Both the position numbers and the translations under genes were made by a program. Source: Pseudarthrobacter sp. (GTDB lineage Bacteria; Actinomycetota; Actinomycetes; Actinomycetales; Micrococcaceae). Taken from it: a stretch of 11,569 bases of DNA. Under the pieces are notes generated by a model that was not told where the DNA came from, did no database searches, and saw only the letters and a program-made list of their open reading frames with translations. The DNA is taken from positions 1 through 11,569 of the forward strand of contig JABFWC010000313.1 in the NCBI GenBank assembly GCA_013362385.1, given 5' to 3'. Shown piece by piece: positions 5,978 through 11,569 of this stretch; position 1 is the stretch's first letter; the number at the start of each line of letters is the position of its first letter.

Positions 5978-6460
5978 TCAGCTGACCAGTACCTGCGTGG
6001 CGGATTCCTTCAGTTTGCCGTTGGCCCATTTCATCTGCCGGATCGTCTGGGGATGGCACTTCTCCGCCAGGCCCAGCAGGTCCTGGTCCTTTTTGCCCTG
6101 GGCGGCCTGGGCCAGGAGTTCCCAATCCGCGGATACGCCGCACGCCCGCAGGTAAAGCTCCCGGAGGTCGCGCAGCAGCAGCATCCCGGTCTCGGGCCGC
6201 CGCCCCACCATCTCGCTGCCCTTCTCCCGGAGGGTCTCCATCAGCCCGGCCTCGCCGCGCGGCTCCGGATCAAGGTCCTCCCCGTAGCTTCCCGCGATCG
6301 CCGCGATGTCGCGGACGTGCTGCTGCGACCAGCGTGCCAGGTCCCGGGCCAGGTGGTAGATCTCGTGGTCCACCTTGTGCTGCTCCGAAATGACCAGCAG
6401 GTGGTGCGCCAGGTCGTTTTCGGAGCGGTGCAGTTCCTTCAGGACAAGCCCGAACTTCAT
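5978..6460 (-). CDS. Helical protein with two ExxH motifs, possibly ferritin-like; coupled to molybdoenzyme
   Basis: A 160-residue all-helical soluble protein, rich in His and Glu in its first third (S-E-N-D-L-A-H-H-L-L, SEQHKVDHEIYHLARDLA). Two ExxH motifs are visible, E33-I-Y-H36 and E133-K-C-H136, with E14 and E101 as possible further ligands; E101 to E133 is close to the helix C to helix D ligand spacing of bacterioferritin. This suggests a ferritin-like diiron bundle, but the gap between E14 and E33 is shorter than usual, so I hold it as a hypothesis; hemerythrin-like or chaperone roles are alternatives. The start has an excellent AAGGAGG site 7 nt or so upstream, lying inside the end of the molybdoenzyme gene. 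The ATGA overlap shows tight coupling, so it probably serves that enzyme. Confidence 0.75.
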   Translation of the reverse strand: MKFGLVLKELHRSENDLAHHLLVISEQHKVDHEIYHLARDLARWSQQHVRDIAAIAGSYGEDLDPEPRGEAGLMETLREKGSEMVGRRPETGMLLLRDLRELYLRACGVSADWELLAQAAQGKKDQDLLGLAEKCHPQTIRQMKWANGKLKESATQVLVS

Positions 6461-8922
6461 CGCATTCCTCCTTCGGTGCTGCCGGCTTCGTCGGACAGGG
6501 CCGAGGCAATTCCCTTGGTCCTGGCCTCCTGCGGGAAATCGCCAACGGGCGCAGACGCCGTGGTGGTGGGCGCGGGCGACGGCCCCTCTCCTCCGGCGAC
6601 CCAGGTGATGCGGGCAGCCGCCGTCTTGAAGATGGGCTGCTTGGATGCGGCGTCCCAGTCGGTGATGGTCAGCTCGTTCGCTGCCCGGCCCGCCCCGTCC
6701 GGCTCATGCCCGGCCTCGGTGTCCCAATAGCCGTAATGGAAGGGCAGGAACAGGACCCCGGGCCGGATCCCGCTGACCCGGACGCGCGCACGAACGGAAC
6801 CACGGGGTGTCTCCACCTCCGCAAGGTCCCCCTCGGCAATCCCGTACGTGCCGGCGTCGTCCGCTGACAGCTCCACCCACACGTCAGGTGCCGCTGCCTG
6901 CAATTCGGGGGCTCGGCCCGTCTTGGTGCGGGTGTGGAACTGGTAGAGCGTGCGGCCGGTGATGAGCTGGAGGGGGAAGTCCCGGCTGGGCAGCTCGTGC
7001 GGCGGGACATACTCTGCGGCCTTGATGATGGCCTTGCCCTCCGGATTGAGCGCCTTGTATTCGGAAGGGTCCACGGGCGCGCCGGTGATCAAGTCGCGGC
7101 CATAGGTCTCGCAGTACTCCGGGTGTGCCCAGAACTTGCCGTCAGCGTAAATGCGCTCGGTGCCGTCCGGGTTCTCGTCATTGCACGGCCACTGGACGCC
7201 GGAGCCGCCGCGCAGCTTGCTGTAGGTGATGCCGGTGTAGTCGCAGGGACGGCCGCGGGAGCATTCCTTCCACGCCTCGAAGGCGGACTCCGGGTCATGC
7301 CATTTGATCAGCGGCTGCCCGTCCTTGTCCTTCAAGCCCATCCGGTGCGCGTAATCGACGAAGATATCCAGGTCGGGCCGGGCTTCGCCGGGCGGGTCCA
7401 CAGCCTTCTCGGACAGGTGGACCGTCCGGTCGGCATTGGTGAAGGTGCCCGTCTTTTCGCCCCAGGTGGCGGCGGGGAGCACGACGTCGGCCAGCTGGGC
7501 CGTCTCAGACAGGAAGATGTCCTGCACCACCAGGAACAGGCGCTCCTGTTTCAGGATGCCGCGGACGCGGGCCAGTTCGGGCAGCGAGACTGCCGGGTTG
7601 GTGCCGCTGACCCACAGCATGCGGATGGAGCCGTCCTCCGCGTACCGCATCATCTGCATGACGTGCGTGGGCGGTGAGTAGTGCGGGATGGACATCGGGT
7701 CGATGTTCCATACCCGGGCAAGGTCCTTGACGTGCGCGTCGTTGGACCAGTTCCGGAAGGCGGCCAGGTCCCCGTCCGCGCCGCATTCGCGGGTGTTCTC
7801 GGCGGTGGGCTGGCCGTTCATCTGCAGGATGCCGCAGCCCGGCTTGCCGAGCATTCCCCGGATAATGTTGATGTTGTTCACCTGGACCGCGGCCGCCGTG
7901 GCCTGGTTTGACTGGTAGAAGCCCTGCAGCACCGTGGTCAGGAGCCGCTCGGCGTGGCCGATGATGCGGGCGGCCTCCTGGATCTGTTCCGCCGGTACCC
8001 CGCAGATTTCCGCCGCCAGCGCCGGCGGGTATTTCCTGACCTCCTTTTCGAGGTCGGAGAACCCCACGGTGTGGGCCCGGACGTATTCCCGGTCGATCCA
8101 CCCGTTGGCGATGATGTCGTGCAGGATGGCGTTCATCAGGGCCACGTTGGTGCCGGGACGCGGTGCCAGGTGCAGGGTGGCGGCTTTGGCCACGGGGGTG
8201 GGCCGTGGGTCCACGCAGATGATTTTCGGCGGGTTGGGTCCGGCCAGCCGGTCCAGCATCCGGGTCCAGAGGACGCTCTGGGTCTCTGCCACGTTGTGGC
8301 CGTAGAGGGCGATGACGTCGGCGTGGTCCACATCAGTGTAGGAGCCAGGCTGGCCGTCGCAGCCGAACGATTCCTTCAGCGCCTCGGCGGCCGTCGCGGT
8401 GCAGAGTCGGGTGTTGCCGTCCACGTGGTTGGTGCCGATCCCGCCGTGGGCTATGGTCCCCAGCGTGTAGTACTCCTCGGCGAACAGCTGGCCGGTGGTG
8501 TAGAAGCCGAGGGCGCTGGGGCCCTGCTCCGCCAGCAGCGCCTTCGAACGGTCCACTACCCGCTGCATGGCGGTGTCCCAGTCGGTCTCCACCAGCTTCC
8601 CGCCTTCCCGGATGAGGGGCCTGGTGAGCCGGTCCGCAGAGCCGTTCGCCTGCCAGCCGTACAGGTCCTTCGGTCCCAGGCGGCCGTGGTTGACCCGGTC
8701 CTCCGCGCGCCCGCGTACGCCGACGATCCGGTTGTCCTTGACAGCAATGTCCATCGCGTCGCCGTTCGAATGCAGGAGGGACGCCGTCTGCACCCAGGCG
8801 TCCACGTCCTCCGGGGCGAGCCCCTCAGCCAGGTGGGTGTCCACCCTGACCGGCCACTCATCACCGCTGCCGTAAGGCGTCCGCGTTCCCCATGGTTCAG
8901 CTATTCGGTCGATCTGAGCCAT
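6457..8922 (-). CDS. Molybdopterin oxidoreductase lacking the Fe-S cluster cysteines
   Basis: An 821-residue Mo/W-bisPGD enzyme of the DMSO-reductase superfamily, closest in pattern to Nas/Nap nitrate reductases and formate dehydrogenases. The catalytic fold is complete: NHVDGNTRLCTATAAE with Cys174 at the Mo-ligand position, a GSYTDVDHADVIALYGHN segment, VDPRPTPVAKAA, MNGQPTAENTRECGADGDL, and the C-terminal dinucleotide-binding domain (LITGRTLYQFHTRTKTGRAP to FLPFHYGYWD). The N-terminal cluster motif is gone: S48, H51, D55 and G83 stand where C-x2-C-x3-C and the fourth Cys are expected, while K85 is kept; no Cys occurs before residue 174. No Tat signal is seen, so it is cytoplasmic. The ATG at 8922 has a GAGAGGGAC site upstream. 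The last 50 residues are a variable Thr/Ala/Pro-rich tail. Substrate and electron donor are unknown; no reductase or ferredoxin gene adjoins it. Confidence 0.9.
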   Translation of the reverse strand: MAQIDRIAEPWGTRTPYGSGDEWPVRVDTHLAEGLAPEDVDAWVQTASLLHSNGDAMDIAVKDNRIVGVRGRAEDRVNHGRLGPKDLYGWQANGSADRLTRPLIREGGKLVETDWDTAMQRVVDRSKALLAEQGPSALGFYTTGQLFAEEYYTLGTIAHGGIGTNHVDGNTRLCTATAAEALKESFGCDGQPGSYTDVDHADVIALYGHNVAETQSVLWTRMLDRLAGPNPPKIICVDPRPTPVAKAATLHLAPRPGTNVALMNAILHDIIANGWIDREYVRAHTVGFSDLEKEVRKYPPALAAEICGVPAEQIQEAARIIGHAERLLTTVLQGFYQSNQATAAAVQVNNINIIRGMLGKPGCGILQMNGQPTAENTRECGADGDLAAFRNWSNDAHVKDLARVWNIDPMSIPHYSPPTHVMQMMRYAEDGSIRMLWVSGTNPAVSLPELARVRGILKQERLFLVVQDIFLSETAQLADVVLPAATWGEKTGTFTNADRTVHLSEKAVDPPGEARPDLDIFVDYAHRMGLKDKDGQPLIKWHDPESAFEAWKECSRGRPCDYTGITYSKLRGGSGVQWPCNDENPDGTERIYADGKFWAHPEYCETYGRDLITGAPVDPSEYKALNPEGKAIIKAAEYVPPHELPSRDFPLQLITGRTLYQFHTRTKTGRAPELQAAAPDVWVELSADDAGTYGIAEGDLAEVETPRGSVRARVRVSGIRPGVLFLPFHYGYWDTEAGHEPDGAGRAANELTITDWDAASKQPIFKTAAARITWVAGGEGPSPAPTTTASAPVGDFPQEARTKGIASALSDEAGSTEGGMR

Positions 8923-8949
8923 CTGTCCCTCTCCCGTCCGGAATCCGCC

Positions 8950-8974
8950 GGGGCAGCGCGGGCGGCGCTGCCCC
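8950..8974. terminator. Perfect 10-bp GC hairpin between transporter and molybdoenzyme genes
   Basis: GGGGCAGCGC (8950-8959) and GCGCTGCCCC (8965-8974) form a perfect stem with a 5-nt loop. It lies 73 bp after the transporter stop and 28 bp before the molybdoenzyme start, both on the minus strand. No T-run follows on the minus strand. It may end the transporter transcript, or act in the leader of the molybdoenzyme mRNA. Confidence 0.5.
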
Positions 8975-9047
8975 TACCGGGTCCTTTACCCAGAATGGTG
9001 GAACGGAAACAAGGGTTTATGAGGTCATGGGGCGGCGGCTACGCAGG

Positions 9048-10076
9048 TCAGGCGCGCTTTTCCTGCAGGGGTGCGCCCGGCAGGGGTGCGTCCCGTAGGG
9101 GCCGGCGGGCGAGCCACGCGGCCACGATGGCGCCGGAGATGTTGTGCCACAGCGAGAACACCGCGGACGGCAGTGCCGCGAGGGGGCTGAAGTGGGCGGC
9201 GGCCAGCGTCGCGGCCAGCCCGGAGTTCTGCATTCCCACTTCGAAGGCCAGGGCGCGGCGGGCCTTGTCGTCGAGGCGGCCCAGTTTGCCGGCGAGGTAG
9301 CCCAGTCCCAGCCCGAAGCCGTTGTGCAGCACCACGGCGAGGAAGACGATGGCCCCCGCAGCGACGATCTTGCCGGCGCTGCCGGCCACCACGATCGCAA
9401 CGATCAGGGAGATGACGACGGCGGACGCCCAGGGCAGCGCAGGCAGCACCTTGGCGACGAGCTTCTTGAGGAACAGCCGGGCCAGGAGGCCGGCCACCAC
9501 CGGCAGCAGCACGGTTTTGACGATGTCCAGCACCATTCCGGCGGCGTCGACCTGGAGGTAGGAGCCGGCCAGGAACAGGACCAGCAGCGGGGTGACGATC
9601 GGGGCGATCAGGGTTGAAACGGACGCAACGGCCACGGACAGGGCAACGTCGCCCTTGGCCAGGAAGGCCATCACGTTCGAGGCGGTTCCGGAGGGCGCGC
9701 AGCCCACCAGGATGACGCCGACCGCGAGCTCGGGCTCGAGGTTGAGGGCCCCGGCAATCAGCCACCCCGCACCGGGCATGATGATGTAGTGGGCAACGAT
9801 TCCCAAGGCGACTGCCCACGGCCGCCTGGCCACTGCGGCGAAGTCCGGCGGGGTCAGGGTGAGGCCCATGCAGAACATGATGATCCCCAGCAGGTACGGC
9901 ACGGTTGGTCCCAGCGGCTTGAAGGCCCCCGGAAGCAGGAAGCCCACGACGCCTGCGACTACCACCAGAATGGGGAAGACGGTCACGGCGATGCGCGCGA
10001 TCCTGCTCTCCGCCTCGAGCGCGGGGTTGATGGGAGTCCTGTCCGGAGAATTCTGCGGTTTAGTTGCCTCAAGCAT
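9048..10076 (-). CDS. Bile acid:sodium symporter (BASS/SBF) family transporter
   Basis: A 342-residue membrane protein with about nine or ten helices and both hallmark regions of the SBF/BASS fold. The crossover segment is GCAPSGTASNVMAFLAKGD (125-143), and the second is EVGMQNSGLAATLAA (279-293) followed by H-F-S-P and S-L-W-H-N-I-S-G. The early L-G-I-I-M-F-C-M-G-L-T-L helix is also typical. Members carry sodium with bile acids in animals, and ketopantoate, pyruvate or other small organic acids in bacteria and plants; the substrate here is unknown. The first 25 residues are a polar leader. The ATG at 10076 lacks an obvious ribosome site; a CATAGT sequence 5 nt upstream could be a -10 for a near-leaderless mRNA, but this is weak. 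It is divergent from the MarR-type gene, which probably controls it. Confidence 0.9.
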   Translation of the reverse strand: MLEATKPQNSPDRTPINPALEAESRIARIAVTVFPILVVVAGVVGFLLPGAFKPLGPTVPYLLGIIMFCMGLTLTPPDFAAVARRPWAVALGIVAHYIIMPGAGWLIAGALNLEPELAVGVILVGCAPSGTASNVMAFLAKGDVALSVAVASVSTLIAPIVTPLLVLFLAGSYLQVDAAGMVLDIVKTVLLPVVAGLLARLFLKKLVAKVLPALPWASAVVISLIVAIVVAGSAGKIVAAGAIVFLAVVLHNGFGLGLGYLAGKLGRLDDKARRALAFEVGMQNSGLAATLAAAHFSPLAALPSAVFSLWHNISGAIVAAWLARRPLRDAPLPGAPLQEKRA

Positions 10077-10209
10077 CCAACTATGCTGTCACCGGATGGC
10101 AGGGTTCCGCCAATTGATGACGGAAAGGGTGGCAGATCGTCTTAGCCTGTTGTGGCCGGGGCAAAGAGGGTGTCTTCCGGTCCTTCCCCTGAGGCATGAA
10201 AATATGGAC

Positions 10210-10235
10210 TTTCGATAAGCCGACGTTTCTATCAG
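10210..10235. promoter_or_regulatory. Direct repeat in the transporter/MarR divergent region
   Basis: TTTCGATAAG (10210-10219) and TTTCTATCAG (10226-10235) match at 8 of 10 positions with a 16-bp period, in the AT-richer part of the 172-bp region between divergent starts. The same stretch can be read as a GATA...TATC dyad. It is a candidate site for the adjacent MarR-type protein, which would be expected to bind between the two genes. The evidence is weak. Confidence 0.25.
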
Positions 10236-10248
10236 TACCGGAGTTGTG

Positions 10249-10710
10249 ATGGCCGCCTTGGGCACCGAAATTCAGCCCCCGCGCCTGGCAGCAGCCGGGA
10301 TGGGAAATGACGTAGGACCGTTGATCGCAAGGCTGCACGCCAGGGGAACGGCGCTGAACCACCGGGCTTTGGCGGACTACGGGCTGGGCGAGCGTTCCTT
10401 CTCGGTCCTGGCGCTTGCATGCAGCGGACTGGAACCCTCGCAGCGGGAACTGGCCGACTTCCTGGACCTGGACCCAAGCCAGGCGGCCACCTTGGTGGAT
10501 GACTTGGAACGGCGCCGGCTGGTGGAGCGCGCGCAAGGCCACCATGCCCGGCGGGCCAGGATTATTGTTTCCACCCCCCAGGGACGGAAGATGCATGCCA
10601 AGGCCCGGGCTGCCTTGGACGCGGCGGAGTCGCACCAGCTCGCGGTGCTGTCAGGCGACGAGTCGCAGGAATTGAAGCGGCTGCTCCACAAGGCCCTGTG
10701 GGGGATGTAG
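10249..10710 (+). CDS. MarR-family transcriptional regulator
   Basis: A 153-residue winged-helix protein. The reader helices lie at about residues 62-92 (SQRELADFLDLDPSQAATLV then DDLERRRLVER). The wing (94-112) carries HHARRARIIVSTPQGR in place of the usual D-R-R-...-L-T-..-G, and helical dimerisation arms lie at both ends. MarR proteins usually repress a neighbouring transporter or enzyme gene until a small phenolic or other ligand binds. The ATG at 10249 has GGAG 5 nt upstream; the GTG at 10246 is too close to that site. The first 20 residues are a variable leader. It is divergent from the BASS-family transporter, its most likely target, and ends 9 bp before the convergent sugar-kinase gene. 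Confidence 0.86.
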   Translation: MAALGTEIQPPRLAAAGMGNDVGPLIARLHARGTALNHRALADYGLGERSFSVLALACSGLEPSQRELADFLDLDPSQAATLVDDLERRRLVERAQGHHARRARIIVSTPQGRKMHAKARAALDAAESHQLAVLSGDESQELKRLLHKALWGM

Positions 10711-10744
10711 CGTCAGGGGTCAGCGCTGGGTGCTGCCCCTGGCG
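10711..10744. terminator. Hairpin at the convergent end of MarR and sugar-kinase genes
   Basis: CAGGGG (10714-10719) pairs with CCCCTG (10736-10741), and CAGC (10721-10724) with GCTG (10732-10735), around a 7-nt loop with one bulged T. Three more pairs (10711-10713 with 10742-10744, one of them T.G) extend the stem. It fills the 9-bp gap and enters the last codons of the kinase gene. No T-run exists on either side, so it would be a GC-rich bidirectional terminator. Confidence 0.45.
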
Positions 10745-11569
10745 GCGTCGAGCAGCGCAAGCTCCTCCAGGCGGGGCAGCCCTTCCCAGTCGCCGCGGGT
10801 GCTGACGGCGAAGGCGCCGGCCAGGATGCCTCGGTGCAGGCGGGCGGCGATATCCGCGCCGCCGAGCAGGGACGAGAGGTACCCGGCGGTGAAGGCGTCT
10901 CCTGCCCCCACGGTGTCCACGCAGGTCACGGCAAGGGCGTGCGCTTCCAGGCACCCTTCCCCTGTATGAACCGCTGCGCCCGCGGCGCCGCGCTTCACCA
11001 CGACTTCGCGGACCCCGGCCTCCAGCAGCCGCGCAGCGGCATGGTCCTCACCGTCAGCCGCAGCCCCGTTCCCGGCCTGGGGCGGGGCAATCAGGTCGAG
11101 TTCGTCGTCGGACGCAATGACGATGGTGGCGTGCCGCGCCAAAGGGGCAAGGACAGCCCGCGCCTGGTCCCGGGACCAGAGCTTGCTGCGGTAGTTCACG
11201 TCGAGGGACACCACCATCCCCTCGGTGGCAGCACGTTCGGCGGCGTATTCCACCGCATCCTGCGCCTCAGGACTCAGGGCCGCCGTGATGCCGGTGAGGT
11301 GCAGGATGCGCGCGCCACCGTCCAGTGCCGCAGCTACATCGCTGCGCGAAATGGCGGCTCCGGCAGATCCGGCACGGTAGTAGAACGCCCTGCTGAGGTC
11401 GGCGGTGCGCTGTTCCAGGAACATCACACCGGTGCTGCGCTCCGGATGGACGCTGTGGTGCAGCCGGACGCCCTCGCCCCGCAGCTGCTTCACGATGAAC
11501 TCGCCGTGCGGGTCCGCGCCCACGGACCCGGCCCAGGCGGACGTGTGGCCGAGGCGGGCGACGCCGATG
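10720..11569 (-). CDS. PfkB-family sugar kinase, probably 2-keto-3-deoxygluconate kinase (5' end cut)
   Basis: The frame runs off the right edge; the visible 282 residues begin IGVARLGHTSAWAGSVGADP, the internal start of a ribokinase-like fold, so about 30 N-terminal residues are missing. A GTG at 11523 is in frame but lies inside this conserved part. FYYRAGSAGAAIS, RILHLTGITAALS and SLDVNYRSKLWSR are patterns of KDG kinases, which phosphorylate 2-keto-3-deoxygluconate in pectin, alginate or glucuronate breakdown. The DTVGAGDAFTAGY motif near the C-terminus holds the anion hole and catalytic Asp. Fructokinase or ribokinase is the alternative. An Ala/Gly/Asp-rich insert lies near the middle (GNGAAADGEDHAA). 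It is convergent with the MarR gene; its operon partners lie outside the window. Confidence 0.85.
   Translation of the reverse strand, partial: IGVARLGHTSAWAGSVGADPHGEFIVKQLRGEGVRLHHSVHPERSTGVMFLEQRTADLSRAFYYRAGSAGAAISRSDVAAALDGGARILHLTGITAALSPEAQDAVEYAAERAATEGMVVSLDVNYRSKLWSRDQARAVLAPLARHATIVIASDDELDLIAPPQAGNGAAADGEDHAAARLLEAGVREVVVKRGAAGAAVHTGEGCLEAHALAVTCVDTVGAGDAFTAGYLSSLLGGADIAARLHRGILAGAFAVSTRGDWEGLPRLEELALLDAARGSTQR

Noticed and set aside
8984..9012. Possible promoter for the molybdoenzyme (TTGTTT with GTAAAG or TAAAGG on the minus strand)
   Set aside because: Both boxes are poor matches and the -10 is not convincing, so it was not listed as a feature.
7954..9300. A 448-codon open frame on the plus strand opposite the molybdoenzyme
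   Set aside because: It is antisense to a gene with strong family motifs. Its product is Gly/Val/Arg rich without recognisable domains. Such frames are common opposite GC-rich genes.
10081..10635. A 184-codon minus-strand frame opposite the MarR-type gene
   Set aside because: It has no motif, and the plus strand carries a clear winged-helix protein with a ribosome site.
1..11569. CRISPR arrays, tRNA or rRNA genes, insertion sequences, attachment sites
   Set aside because: Read for regular repeats, cloverleaf arms, transposase motifs and flanking direct repeats; none were found.

Overview
The window is dense, very GC-rich DNA with GC-rich third codon positions, short gaps, 4-nt start/stop overlaps and frequent GTG/TTG starts. 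It also carries actinobacterial families (DUF4193, DUF3040, TetR-EamA pair, BASS-type transporter). It most resembles a soil actinobacterium of the Micrococcaceae (Arthrobacter/Pseudarthrobacter type). The genus is inferred from protein flavour, not from a marker gene. I see no tRNA, rRNA, CRISPR array, insertion sequence or phage gene; it reads as chromosomal DNA.

Layout. 1-580 (+): the C-terminal end of a DUF488 protein cut by the window edge, then a small DUF3040 membrane protein. 419-2166 (-): a TetR-type repressor followed with a GTGA overlap by an EamA/DMT exporter whose tail runs antisense into the DUF3040 gene. A promoter with a TetR-type palindrome sits just upstream of tetR. 2215-2493 (+): a small gene of unknown function. 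2504-5232 (+): a strong sigma70-like promoter carrying a long inverted repeat, a 36-codon small ORF, a four-helix membrane protein and a GH15 glucoamylase/trehalase-like enzyme, packed as an operon. 5222-5521 (+): a DUF4193 zinc-ribbon protein. 5633-5920 (+): a MerR/TipAS effector-domain remnant without a DNA-binding domain. 5978-8922 (-): an 821-residue molybdopterin oxidoreductase overlapping by 4 nt a 160-residue helical protein with two ExxH motifs. 9048-10076 (-) and 10249-10710 (+): a bile-acid:sodium-symporter-family transporter divergent from a MarR-type regulator. 10720-11569 (-): a PfkB-family sugar kinase, probably 2-keto-3-deoxygluconate kinase, cut by the right edge.

How parts may work together. 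TetR probably represses itself and the EamA exporter. The membrane protein and GH15 enzyme share one transcript and are translationally coupled, perhaps through the small leader ORF. The MarR-like protein probably controls the divergent transporter. The most unusual unit is the molybdoenzyme/helical protein pair. The molybdoenzyme keeps the nitrate-reductase/formate-dehydrogenase-like fold and a candidate Cys ligand to Mo, but all four cysteines that normally hold the [4Fe-4S] cluster are replaced. Its coupled partner has a ligand pattern suggestive of a ferritin-like diiron protein. No conventional electron-transfer subunit lies nearby, so this pair is the best candidate for an undescribed redox system.
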